Below are positions 1-13,900 of a stretch of DNA of 64,000 nucleotides, one piece after another. Under the pieces are notes generated by a model. That model searched no databases. It had not been told where the DNA came from and saw only the letters and a list, made by a program, of their open reading frames with translations. This stretch comes from Sipunculus nudus (lineage: Eukaryota; Annelida; Sipuncula; Golfingiida; Sipunculidae), in NCBI GenBank assembly GCA_026874595.1, contig CM049316.1, positions 77,595,676 through 77,659,675 of the forward strand, read 5' to 3'. Made by a program: the position numbers and the translations under genes. Position 1 is the first letter of the stretch; every line of letters starts with the position of its first letter.

Positions 1-541
1 GCGCCACCTCTATTTTTTTTCAAATTTTTACTAATTATTTTCTCTATTTTTGAGAACTTTAAAGATGTGGTTATCTGTCAACAGAGTACAAATTGTAACA
101 ACTGGACCTAGAATCTTAATTCTTGTCATGCAAGGAGGCCCATGAAAAGTGTCTGTAGAAACCTGAAATAAGGTCTCTGTTACCCATATCCTTCAAGCTA
201 TAGGACTCCAAAGTATCCCTCAGAATAATGGAAAATCTGATACAAAAGCTGAAGTATCTGAACAACTAATCCAGAGACCACCATGCTTCTTTGCATGGAT
301 ATTGACCATTTAGTGTTTTTATTAGTTTCTGCAGACTGGTGGAGCCACATGTATTTTTTTTAAAGTTTACGCATTCTTTCTCTATTCTTGAGATATATTA
401 ATACAGACACAATCTCAGCCTGTTGGTTAATCTGTTTGATGCTTCAGTTCAATGGTTATATACTACCATTCAGATGATAAAATTTACTTCTGCAAATCTC
501 TTACAAGTCAGCTGAGCGTCATGACCCATGGGTCACTTGTT
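1..541 (+). repeat. Family A interspersed repeat, 3' portion (copy A1)
   Basis: Ends with GTCAGCTGAGCGTCATGACC followed by CATGGGTCACTTGTT, the signature right end of family A, and contains the internal CAACTGGACCTAGAATCTT and GGTCTCTGTTACCCATATCC segments shared with copies at 5.3, 25.6 and 35.5 kb. The left end is outside the window. Confidence 0.75.
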
Positions 542-1815
542 ACTCAAGCAAGCATAGTTTGTCAGCTTGAGCTAGGATGTAAGGCCAAACAACTGAGCAG
601 TTTAATCGTATGAGCCTTTAGTTAGGTATTGTTTATACATCACTTGTGCAGGAGCATGTTAAGGTGCACAGCCATAGCATGCCAGCCTGGCAGTACACAT
701 TAGCAGTTCACTCCCATGAGCCATTGTGTCATCTACTTTATCTCACCATTATTCAGCTTATTCAGCAATTCACTTTTCCTGTCAAGGATAATCCCACCTA
801 ATCAGAATCACTTAACTGTCATTTTGCAGAGATTTGGAATCAAACGAAGGAAAAAGGTACTGCGCTATGCATTGATTACAAATGATCCATGAGCAGCTTG
901 ACCGTTAGCAGGGGATTTCAACATCGGCAGATCCTATATTACTGATATGAATAATAACAGGGAGAACCTTGTCTTATTCAAAATAAAGCTGCCAGATAAC
1001 TCTGACTCAAAGAAAAATGTTTAATTAACCATTTTTAAATGGAGAGAGTATAATGGTTCACCCACCGTCTGTCTGTTAAATTTAAGTGTTACCGCAATAA
1101 CTTAATCGGGCTTTGATGCATTTTCACAAAACTCACCATAAACTACTTACCAACAGATTATCTCACCTGAGTTCCATTATGGGCAACATCCATGCATATT
1201 TAATAAGGTTATAAGATTTTTATCAGATTTTCATGAAACTCATCATACGTATTTACCAATAGATTTTCTCACCTGAATTAGATTCTTATCAAAATTCACA
1301 CATATTTAATGAGGTCAGAGGTCACCAGATACTTGACGGGTGTTTTATGCATGTGTGCAGTGCTCTTGTTAATATGTAGGCTCTACAATCATGTGTGTTG
1401 CAAAAGAAATTAACTGAACTTCATCAGTGGTAAAAAAATCATTTGACTTTTGCTTCCTATGAAAATGTCGGAAAAAGGGCATGCACATATCCTAAAAACA
1501 GGTTAGACTGATCTTTGCCAATTAAGCACTGCAAGAAATCTAATTTTTGTCCCAATGGTTAATTACCTAAGTCGAAAAGAAACATGGTTTTCTCTGAGTA
1601 AAATGGCATTAAGTTAATCATTAACTGTTGTAGGAACTTGCCGCTAGACCCCTGACTGTACTTCCGAAAGTTTGTTTTTCTGAACAAAAAACTTTTGAAA
1701 AATTTTCTCTCTACTGATTATATATATTACTTGGCCTTTATCCACAATGATATTCAGTAAACATTTATTCATTGTGTGAGGTTGTGAATTATGGCTTTTA
1801 CTATGGTTGCTTCAG
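542..1815 (+). repeat. Degraded Tigger-like MITE copy split by other repeat DNA
   Basis: Bases about 542-885 and 1390-1690 resemble, in order, two halves of the TIR element at 57764-58745; shared pieces include AAGCAAGCATAGTT, TATCCTAAAAACAGGTTA and GTCGAAAAGAAACATGGT. The middle (about 1040-1385) is a different repeat also present at 7560-7790, marked by AATGAGGTCA...GGTCAC. From 1690 to 1815 nothing is recognised. No OPLAH exon was found here. Confidence 0.55.
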
Positions 1816-1916
1816 ATTGGAAGTGGACTGTCCAAACAGATAGGAACAGAGCTGGACACTATTCAGCTTTCAATTTTCTCTCATCGGTTTATGAGCACAG
1901 CTGAACAAATGGGCAG
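1816..1916 (+). CDS. OPLAH: OPLAH exon (window residues 1-34)
   Basis: Acceptor TTGCTTCAG, donor GTAAGG. Encodes the start of the HyuB-like region, including [16 protein letters not shown]. Ends in phase 2, with the last codon completed by the next exon. Confidence 0.94.
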
Positions 1917-4900
1917 GTAAGGGATTATATGGAAAATTATATGACAACTGAATCTTGAGAAAAACATATAAAATATAATTAAATTGTCAAAAAAAAAGAA
2001 TTATAGATTTTAGCATTTATATATTTTATTCAGCTGGTCATAATTTGTTACATTCTAATAATACTTTGATAAAATATGTATTTAATCTGACCTATGTATA
2101 TTTGATCTAGCTTGCCCTCTATTGTTATCCAATATTTGTTAAGATCTTAAGTAATATTAAAATGGATATCCATGTGACAATTTGTGGACTATGTTTCCAA
2201 ATGTGACAAACAATTCTGTCTCTCAGATGGCATTTTAACATGGTTATGAAATCTGTAGAATATCACATTATGCCTCACTGTCCTGCATGATTACCATGAT
2301 TTAATCTATCTTTCAGAGTTCTCCAGCGAACAGCTATATCCACTAATATAAAAGTAAGTGTTTTATCCATGTGTTGGTCAATATTGATAAACTAATATAT
2401 GAGGATGACTTAGATATGATATATGTTCAAGTATGTGAAGGCTCCTCTAATTTTGCCACATATGGCTAGAGAAATAAATATAAAAAATTAAAGTACCTGT
2501 AAGGGTGATGTAATTTAATGATTGATTCCTGAAAGAGAGTATAATTCAGTGCATGACTTGACAAAAAGTCTAAGTTAAAAAAGTAATTCTGTTAAATAAT
2601 ACCATAGGTTAATATTCTAGGTCATCTATTTAGGATATGGACATACCTCAGTCCTCTTTACATTTTAAATTATTCACTTATGTTCATATTTGTATCTATA
2701 CATATATGAAGCAAAATAAAGGTATCTGTATTTTTGAAATCTCTAGTTGTGTTAACACAGCTTAACTGTCATGTTTCTGCTTCATAATTATATTGAGTTG
2801 AATAATAAAATGTTTAAACCAGACTCAGTTTTATGTATTAGTGTAATTTATATCTCTAGGAGCGTCTGGACTTCTCATGTGCATTATTTGGACCTGACGG
2901 AGGTTTAGTTGCCAACGCCCCCCACATTCCAGTACATCTAGGGGCCATGCAGGAAACAGTGCAATATCAAGTCAGTTGGTATTGTATTTATTCTTCATAA
3001 TTGGTAAATTAGAAAAAAAATGCAAATTTTATAAAAGGCATTTACATTTCATTTGGTAAATTAGTAAAACAATCATAGAATTAATGTTTGTCTGATTCAG
3101 AAGACAGTGATAGTTCAGCATGATCTGTTGGGTCGAGTCATTTGAATGGATGATGTTATTGATAACATACAGATGATTTACATCTTAATATAACCAAGTT
3201 GGGCATCCCAGTTTGATCCAATTTGAAATTGTGTTTGGAGAGCATTTGGAAGCTGAGTATTGAGATTGGTTGAGACATTGTATTTATTAAGGTTTACCTT
3301 AATACAACAGATGCGGGTGCTAGGTGATGAGATACAGGATGGTGATGTGATACTAAGTAACCATCCTTGTGCAGGAGGGAGCCACCTGCCAGACCTCACT
3401 GTCATCACACCGGTCAGTACTAAGATATTTTATGGTAATCTTGCCTGCAGAGTTCCTATGGTTAAAAAAAAGATTAGTGAAAGTTCATATGCAGCAGTTC
3501 CCAGTACAGACTCTGATTATTGAATATTTGGATTTTAGGTATGTATATTTAATATTTGTTTTCAATTATTCACATGTTTAAGGGAATGTTTTAGCAATTG
3601 AATAGTTTCTCATAAATAGGATATAGCAATGAAGTGGATTATTTTTGCATCAGCTTTAATATCTGACCTGTTATATTATTGGTACAGAAACTTGATAAAT
3701 ATAAACTTCAGGTCATTGTGTTTTAGTTTATATTTTTATCTTATTTTTGAAATGTCAAATTATTATAAGATAATTAAAAAGAAACAGGGGATGACTGTTT
3801 GTAAAATAAGGGAATAGCTAAAATTATAATTTATTAGAACATTGTTTATTAGGTTTTCTACAAGGATGTCCCTCGGCCAGTGTTCTGGGTGGCCAGCAGG
3901 GGGCACCACGCAGACATTGGTGGGATCACACCCGGGTCCATGCCACCACATTCCAAGTCTATCCACGAGGAGGGGGCGGTGTTCAAGTCGTTCTACCTCG
4001 TCAAAAATGGCGTCTTCCAAGAAGAAGGTAAATCAAAGTCCAGATTATAAAATACATTGTAATTGCCAGTTCTGCTCCTATGATTCTAAGCTGTCTTTTT
4101 TATTTACAATTTGTAATCTACTCTTAAATTAGCCCTGGGGCTTTGCTTGTTTGACATCAACATGTGTGTTAGCTGTTTATGTTTGCTGGTTCTGTTTGAT
4201 GTTTCTACTTTGACATTGTACTGCTGCTAACAAAAAGACCCCATGAAATGTTTAAATGTTTAAATTTTTTTTTAAGAAATTTGTTTTAGGCAGAGATGAA
4301 GCACTTATAATAAATCAATAATAATGTTTGCAAAATACAAATTTAATTTAAAATTTAAAATAATGCAACCAGTCTGTCGCCTTCATTACCATCAAGAATA
4401 GTTATTCTGTTTACTGACCAGATAGTGGTAGTTATCAGTGACCATTACTGATTTTTTGTCTCTGTTACCCACAGCTTTGATCGAGGCCTTTAAAGCTCCA
4501 GGTAAGATTCCAGGTAGTAGCGGAACAAGGAATTTACACGACAACATCAGCGACCTTCAAGCTCAGGTGGCAGCCAGTCAGAAGGTAAAACTCTTCTTGA
4601 TTTTCTTGTACCGTTCATTAATTTTCTGGCCTATCACAAACATCTCCACAAAACCCACTGTAGTTCAGGTTGTGTTGTTAAAATCCTTCATTTCATGGTT
4701 TGAGTTCCAAAGTCAAAAGCCCTTCATGATTGCTTCATTTGAATTACTTATAATTTAATTATTGTATGTGAAATGCATACATGGAAACAATATGCAGAGG
4801 GATTCAAAGAGGGATTTGTCATGATGAGTGATTTGTTAATACCTTTTATCATTTAGTCTCCATAATGAATGAATTGTTAATGTTGTTGGTTTCCATGGTG

Positions 4901-7900
4901 AGTGTTACATCATCAGGTTTCCATGGTGATTGTTTTCTTACAGGGCATTAACCTGGTTAGTGAGTTGATTGATGAGTACAGCCTGGAGGTGGTCCAGGCA
5001 TACATGGCTCACATACAGGTATGTCCCATGCTAATAACACTGTATTATCTTTGTCATTTTTAATATTATTCCTAAATATTCATCACCTTGATATTCAAGT
5101 GGGAAAAATATGGATGGAAGATTAGCCATTATTATTAATTTTTATTTGATGGTACTTAAATATAAATTCAAGTTATGAAAATATAAAAAAAATTGTAGTT
5201 AAATGTTAGAATAAAAAAATAATATCATTCTGGACTTGATATATAACTGGAAATGCACAGACACTACTTACTTCTAATACTTTATTTTAGCTCAGCTGAC
5301 TGTTAGTCAACTGGGGTATAGGAATGGCTCTTTGTCTGTTGTCTGTCCGGCCGTCCATTAGCAGGGCACAAATCATAACTGCTGGTCTTAGAAACTTCTA
5401 AGTGAATATCCAGGGAGGTCAATAACAAATCTTCTTGGAAACCTGAAATTAGGTCACTGTGACCTATATCCTCTGAGCTAAGGGGCTTGAAAGTATCCCC
5501 CAGAATAATAAAAAAATTGGTACAAAACCTGCAATATCTTGAAAAATAATGCATGGGTTGTCATGAATCTTGCCTTGAATATTGACCATGACTATTTTTG
5601 TCAGTTCCTGAAAAGTGGTGGCGCTGCCTGTATTTTTTCTTATTTTAACTAACATTTTTCTATTTTTTTACTATAAAATGACAACAACCATGTCAGTTTC
5701 TCAGCTGTGATTACATCTAGTGTCCCAAACCAGGTGTGTTTATTGATCACAAGTTGATGCCCTATAGTAATCACCCTGTCTGTTCGTCTGTTTGTCTGTC
5801 CATCTGTCCATCCACACAAATGGTTTTCAGATGATAACTCCAGGTTGGATTGACGCATGGATTTTAAACTTGACTTACATATGGCCCACTACTAAAGCAT
5901 GAACCTGTATGATTTTTAGGTCATGAGGTCAGAAGTCAAGGTCACAGGACTCATTTTAACCCAAGCTTTCCATCCCAAACTTTCCATCTTGTGCATTTAG
6001 CTGACTTGCCAGTATGGGGAGAGCATAAATGAATGTGGGTTCACAAGGTCAAAGGTCAAGGTCCTTGGGGCCATCTGTTCACAAATTAGTTTCCAGATGA
6101 TAACTCCAGATTAGTTTTACATATTGGTTTCAAACTTAACTTAAATATGGCTCACCACTAAGAACCCTGTTGATTTTGAGGTCAAACGGTCAATGGTCAA
6201 GGTTACAGGACCCATTTCTTTAAAAAGAATGTGTATGCATTTCAAGCCAAATTTTTCATCACATACCTTCCACCTTCAAGATATTGCTCACCTGCCATTA
6301 GGGGAAGAAACTCTTCTAGTTTAGGGTCTTAGGGTCAAGGTCACAGGGCCCATCCATTCACAAATTAGTTTATGGATGATAATTCTGCTTTGGATACAGA
6401 TTAACTTCAAACTTGATTTATTAATGACCTACCACTTAAGTATGAATCGTTTTTAGGGTCCAGAGATCAAAGGTGAAGGTCACAGGAGCGAGATCAAAGG
6501 TGAAGGTCACAGGAGCCACATCTTTAAAAAGATTGTGGATGCACTGTAAATCAATCTTTTCATCACAAACTTTCCATCTGTCACACATGGCTTACTTGGC
6601 CAAAGTGAGGAAATCTGTAGATTTTGTGGTTACCTGGCCAGAGGTCAAAGTCACTGAACCAACTTTTTTACAGTTATCTAAATGCTGCAAGTTCAAGGAT
6701 AATAAGTTCTCAGATTTTTTTGTCACAAGGTCATTGGTTAAGGTCACAGGACTTTCATTCTGAAAAAAATTCTTTAAAAATATCCTTATAGACAAATTCA
6801 GCTGAGCGTCAAGACCCATGGGTCCCTAGTTTTAATTCTTATATGCAAATGATTCTATATTAACTATATACTATTACATGGACATGTCTTCATTTCTAAA
6901 ATCTGTGTAGAACTGAAAGCTCAAGCACTGAACTTGTTCAGGTAAAGATTTATTCTGACTAAAAACAGGGTTATGAATATTTGAGGCTGTATTGGAGAGT
7001 GTTAGGTGTATAAAACGACTGGTTTAATGAAAATAAATCCCTCGTCCACCTTGCAGAACAATGCAGAAGTAGCAGTCAGAGATATGTTACGGGAGATCGC
7101 GATGAAGACCAAGCAGAGGACAGGAAGTACTCATCTGTTTGCCGAGGACTTCATGGACGATGGGTCCTGTATCAGTCTGAACATCGAGATTGATGAGGCA
7201 AAGGTGAGACAGATTTATAGGTGATCACTGAAAGACCATGGATGGTGAACATTTCATCAAAAACTCAGGAATTACTCAAATGTCTGTATAACTTAATGAC
7301 TTCATAGAATTCATAAAATACCTGAATTCCAGGCATGAAATATCACATAATTCATCAGACTGGGATTGCTAAAATTCCAGTATTGATTGTACCTGTTGTA
7401 GGTTTGGTTTTTTGTATGACTGTCTTATTGTGGTTGGGTCACGCAGTGATGTGGTTTATATGTCAGTTTATTTTTTTGTGTTGTTTTGATAACTTACCAC
7501 AAATTTTATGGATTTTCATTAAATTCACTATGGATATTTTCGGATAATTTGTGTCACCCAAGTTTGTTTCTTTTTAGAAATATCCAGATGCTTAATTAGG
7601 TCAGTGGTCACCAGACTTCTGTGGTGCAGCTGTGATAAGTTAACAGAAATTCAAGAAACTTATGAATATTTACCACTAAAGTATCTCATCTTTGTTTGAT
7701 CCTCAGCAAATTTGCACATAATGAATGAGGTCATAGGTCACAAGACTTATAACCTACATATCATGCACTCTTGTGGATCTCTTGTTATATTTGCTTAGGG
7801 TAAGTTTCCTCTCCTATTTGCTGTTACTGATATGTGAATTGCCTTTCTTCTCAGGGCACAGCCATGATGGACTTCTCAGGGACGGGGTACGAGGTACATG

Positions 7901-10900
7901 GGAACTGTAACGCCCCTCGAGCTGTGACTCTGTCTGCCCTCATCTACTGCCTCAGATGCATGGTGGGACATGATGTGCCTCTCAATCAGGTGTGTGTAGG
8001 CTTCACATGATGAAATGCAAGGTAAACTAGACTGCTCTCAGAGAACACATACCCAGTCAGCAGTTTCCATCTGTATCATTCGTACCAACTCTCTCCTCCA
8101 GATATCAGTAACAGTTTTAAATTGATAATGCTCTTGTACAAAAAAAGAGCGGGGATGGTGGTGTAATGGTTAAGGTGTCTGGCTCATGATTGAGAGGTTG
8201 TGAGTTTGAATCCTGGTCAGACCCCCACCGTGCCAAGACCCTTGGGCAAGGTCCCAAAGGCAAGCGTGCCTCTGTCCACCCAGCAGTAGAAATGAGTACC
8301 GTAGATCCGCGTTTTGCCGCCGCACGTCGTCTAATGGCCGCACCCCATGTTCGTAAAATATCTGGAAGGCTCCTTCACTGGAGTAAAAAAATCCCAAAAC
8401 CTTACTTAATGGCCGCACCACATTCTCATCACGTTCCATTGCCGGGTGAGGTATGGGAACACAACGAAAAAAGGTTCATTCTTAAACGCTAGGCTGCAGC
8501 TAGGTACGCAGCGGTATGCTGATATGCGGTCAGGCATTACAGTTTTGGGAAACAGTTGCAACTGTGTATGTTGCTTGGCTAATTAATTAATTTAATTAAT
8601 TGGTTAAACCGCCTGATCTATCCGATTAGAATAGATGACAATTTGTTCGGTTTATAACGACTCATCCAAGACGAATTCTAGTAGGGCTACGAAATTAATT
8701 TGACACATCACTGAATGCCGGAGAATCTTGCGCCTTTAACTTGGCTAATTAAAGTTCAATGAGGCATCAAAGCATTTTATGGGACGACTGTAGTTTAAAT
8801 ATTATTTAGACCTTATACATCGTCGGTCATTTAACAACAAAACATTTAAATAAACGACACATTCGTCGGTGATCATATTTCCAGAACACCTCGGGTTGTG
8901 CTGATCATAATATATGCAAAATGGTGTCCGAACCGTCAACCGGCAAAAGATGCCACATTAATGATTACGGAACTAGCGGGCCTTGGTGTACCTTGCGCCT
9001 TTACCCTGGCTAATTAAACTTCAATGGGATATCATAGCCAACGGGACTCTTTGTGATGGCTTTTATTTACACTCTATACAACGTCGGTCAATTAACAACC
9101 TTGACAAAACCTTTGAATAAGCGACTCCCGCGTCGATCCTTTACGCGTACTCCCAGGGTCCTGCTGATCATAATATATACACACTGGTGCCCGAACCGTC
9201 TGCTAGCAAAGTGTGCCATATTTAAAGATTACAGAACTAGCTGGTGAGGTTATGACCTTTGAGCGCCATCTATTGACAATGTGATCAACGAAGAAGTATC
9301 TGAACGTGAACGCAGGTTTAATTGCCGAAGAACGTATGGTCTTTGGTTATCTTTTGTTTTACAGTTTATTTGAAAAGAAATGATATGTTCAAGAAATATC
9401 TTAAAATAATGTTTTACCGATATTGCAGCCATACTCAAATATAGGTATAACCGTTAGTCTTGATAGAATGCATAATTTGGCGAGTGAATATCGATCTTTT
9501 ATCAATCATTGCGTGACAATTGCCGTGGTTTATGACTGACTCAGAAAATTTTTATAATACATATAAGCCTGTTTAAAATATCAATTTTACATTTTATAAA
9601 ATTAATAATGAATAAATTTAATATATAAATATGCAGTATCATTACCTATACGTTCTCAGTACTCACTTCTTCCTCAGCCTATTATCGCCCATTGCGCCTC
9701 GGCGGGCCGTCGAGTCACTTGTACATGTTTGAATTTAGCCTAAACTGCGTTTTATAGCCGCATCCCTTGTCGAGAAATATTAGTCAGGATTTTTGGCTGG
9801 AAGTCTTATTTTATGGCCGCGGCGGCAAAACGCGGATCTACGGTACCAGTAAATATTGGGAAGGTAATCTGCGATTAACTAGTGTCTCATTCAGGAGGAG
9901 TAACTAAATTGCTTCATGCTACAAAAACCGGGATAAGCTCTAGCCTGAATAGCAAGAAGGCTCAGGGGAAAAATGCCCAACTGACTTTACCATGTACAAA
10001 AAAAGGATCTGCCATCTTTAACCAGATCCAGGGGTCTGTTGAAATTTCATGACTAATGTCCTTTTCGGGGTTTAAGTCAAGAGGTGTGTATCTATGGTAA
10101 CCATTATAACTTCATAATCGTAACTGTTATGTAGGCCTGCACCAGCACTTAGGTGTATTGAAATGGGCAACAGACTCCAGATATATGAAACCCATATACT
10201 GGGTAATTATAAAATGACAGATACAGCAAAAACGAGTTATTATTGAAAATGGTCATCCTGAAACCACCTCCTGATAGTAACTTATTTCTGACAATTAATT
10301 GGTGAAATTGACTCCTGTTACAGGGCTGCCTTAAACCTGTGTCTGTCAACATTCCAAAAGGCTGCATGCTGGACCCGTCAGATACAGCCGCTGTTGTTGG
10401 TGGCAACGTGCTGACCTCACAGAGAGTGGTGGATGTCGTCCTGAGAGCATTTGGAGTTTGTGCAGCATCCCAGGTAAAACATTAAATTAATAATATAAAT
10501 ATATTTTATCCACATAGAACACCTGAGAACTGGCTGGCTGGCAACAATACACCAAAAAAATCTGTTGTTCTATGCGAGGATGTCTGGGTTCACATATATT
10601 GTCATGTGTGGGCAACATTGGGTTTTTTCCTACCCTCAATATATTTCACTTGTGTTCACATTTCCTGGTAGCGTATGAAAGGCCATTCTCTTAGGTCAAG
10701 CTAAGGTACCGTATTTCATCCAATTGTTCGATCCCTCTATTTATACGACCTCAAAAAATATTCAAGGTTATTAATTTCTAAATTTCCTCTAATTTTCGAC
10801 TGCTTGAAAAGTTTTTCATCTCACTGAATCATGTCCAAACTGGCGGACATGGTGTCAAAAGAGACCAGTCATATCCAGTAAGGTAAGTGACTGATGAATA

Positions 10901-13900
10901 AAATAAAGGAATATATGTAACATACTGTATTTGGTGTTTGTTTCATTCATCAGGACAAATGTAAAGGCGTCTTCTACATTATAAAAATGTGATTTTCATT
11001 AATACTTTTAACAAACTGCGCAAAAGTGATCGCATTATAGCGACGTTTAAAATGGCTCATGACTGTCAGCTCTGACCCCTGACATTGTTGCCGTAAATAC
11101 GCCAAACATTGACGTTTGATGACGAAAAGATATCTCTAACACTCGCTCGATAGTAGTTGATAACTGACGTAAGATAATCATGTTGATTATAAAATAATGC
11201 TGTATTCACGGCATTCATATCTCTTGGCTAGCACCCTTGGTCGTTTGGGGCGTAAATAGCTCGCCCATGAACACAAACTCACAGGCCACGCACAAAGCAG
11301 CATGGGACATGGGAAATGGGAACAGACTTAAACAACAACCAGTAGCGCTTAAATAAATATTAATCGAGAGGAACCCTCTGAAAAAAGTACCGTACTTATA
11401 AGCATAAATTATGTGATTTATTGGATTCAGCCTTGACACTACACGTTTTGCGTCCCTTCAGTCCTGTATGAATGATCCAACTGATTTGAGATTTAATAAT
11501 TTCATTGTTATAAATGAAACAAAAAAACATGGGCAAATTTTCTTACCACTACGTTTCAAAAGTGAAAAGAATTATCATTAAATTTTATAATCCTTATTTT
11601 TATTTACTATTGTTATATATAAATGAGAGAGAGAGAGAGACTGATTGTGTTTCTCTATGGACCGCTAGAGACACGGTTCTATACTTCGCGTATTATCGAG
11701 TCAGTATTGAGCATTTTCATTCATGATTTCAGTAATTCTGAATACTGGTACAGTTACATTGTGTGGAAATATGCGAGTTAAAAAAAAAACAAATCTGCAT
11801 GCAGTCAGCTGAAAATGAAAATCTTACCTCAGTATGTTGATCACGTTATCAATTAAATGAGTCATGAAATATGAAATGAAGCAGTGTTTAGAGAACGTCT
11901 TGCCCTATTAGGTGCTTCCGATGCCCCACCGTTAATTACGTTCAATGAAAATCAACTCACTAATTACCGACTGGTCACAGTTTACCCTCCGACACGGTCT
12001 GACCAAGATTACACGGTAGTGGTCAAAGGGCAAACTATCGCCTTTCATGTTAATCGATGTTTTGGCAACGGGAACACTTGGCCGGGAAATCATATCCCGT
12101 GTCCGTGTTTGGACAACAGGCGTTATTATAACCAAACTCGCTATTAAAGCTTCCTCAGCCCTTTTGTACCGACATATCCCCTCACTATTCCTTTTTGTTT
12201 TTCATATAATAACCTCATTTACATAACACAGTGTCTTGACAAACACAATAGGTATGCTGTGAAACGTAGTTTGCATTCATCACTTTGTATTTATAACTGA
12301 CAAATACGTTGAGCATGCTGTGAATATTTGTTTTCTTACAAACACGGTGAGCAGGATGTTTGTATTTTGATTTCTTTAAAATACGATTAAAATCTTGTGA
12401 AATTTACTGGTCTTATTTATGATATTTTTGAGAAGATCGGACAAGATAATAAACCAAATTTTTCTTAAAAGCTATAATATCGCCCACCGTACGACGGCAA
12501 ATCACGCACTTCATATGTCCACCACATGCAGTAATGTATGAACGCCCGTAACTCGCCATTTGAATGGAATTAATACAGTTGATTTTAAGAAACAGCTCCC
12601 TTATATAAATGGATGACATTTATTTTGTAACCTATTATATTGTCACATGACGGGATTTAATAGCACACATAAAGATATAGCTGTAATGGACAATACGAGA
12701 GACACGACCATGAACTGAGGCGATGGCTGACGAACCCATACATAAAAGCGATTCTATTTATTCGACCATGACGTGATTTGCAAGGTACTAATTTCTAATT
12801 ATCCTCCATTTAATCGACCTCTGTAAAATTTATTTATTTTTTTATGGTCGAACAATTAGATGAAATACGGTATACCAAATCTCATTATATTATCCTATAA
12901 CACAGTTGCCTATGAAAACAGTATCATTATAGATTTTACAAAAACTGAACCCAATTCCTGGAGGAAAAACATTTCTATAATTTACTTTTCGTCAAAAAAA
13001 TGTGTGATTTGTTCTGAAAGAATTGGCACTGTCAACACAGCAGTGACTTCACCCACAGGGGTATCCCCTTTGACGAAAAATTCTAGGTCTCATCAAAAGC
13101 TAAGTATTTCTGACACTGTCAGACCAAAATTGACAGGGAAGAATAAAAAAACATGTATTGCTAGATTTATGTCTTTTCAAAATTTTGCCTGTCACGTCAC
13201 ACTTTGCACTGGTCAGCCAATCACATCAGGGCCCAGTCTCTGTTCTGGATGACAAGCTCCATGTACATATGCTATGTGCTATCAGGTTTACCTTACCCTC
13301 AAGTGATTCCATTGTTGTAATTGATGTTTGATTTCTTAAAACAAAGATCATAGAAATGAGTCAAAATAGTTTAATCTGGACAGAACCATTGAACTAAGGA
13401 CTGCAGGTTTATTGCTAATCTTGTTATAATGTATCAATTTTTGTTCTTCCTCCCCATAGAGTCGACAGGACCACCTTAAGGCCACAGACTTTTATATAAA
13501 TATACCAAACAAAGGATAATTTCTTGTTAAATAAAGATAAGGTACTATATTTTACTTTAGTCATTTTCTTTTTCCAGTATGATTTGACTAATGTTTGACT
13601 TTACTGTTGAAATTAGGACTATAATTTTGGTAGAGAACTAAGTGATATTATGACATGACATGTTGCTGCTGCAGGGCTGTATGAACAACATAACATTTGG
13701 TGATGCTGAGGTCGGTTACTATGAGACAGTGGCAGGAGGAGCCGGAGCAGGACCCACCTGGGATGGACGAAGTGGTGTCCACACACACATGACCAACACA
13801 CGCATCACTGATCCCGAGATCGTAGAGAGAAGGTAAGTTTGTATTGCTGGGTATAACCACTGAGGAACCCCTGAAGGCACACATGTTTCTCAGTGAAACA

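Larger units (their letters stand above)
1917..4943 (+). other. Short OPLAH introns without recognised features
   Basis: Introns 1917-2316, 2354-2859, 2971-3310, 3413-3852, 4028-4474 and 4585-4943 are AT-rich, 340 to 510 bp long, and contain no repeat or ORF that I can identify. Confidence 0.6.

Noticed and set aside
8148-8218. Possible tRNA gene
   Set aside because: A- and B-box-like motifs are present, but the cloverleaf is imperfect and the segment continues into SINE body flanked by target duplications.
12860-13252. 130-codon plus-strand ORF in an OPLAH intron
   Set aside because: Starts inside the transposon end, low-complexity composition and no family similarity.
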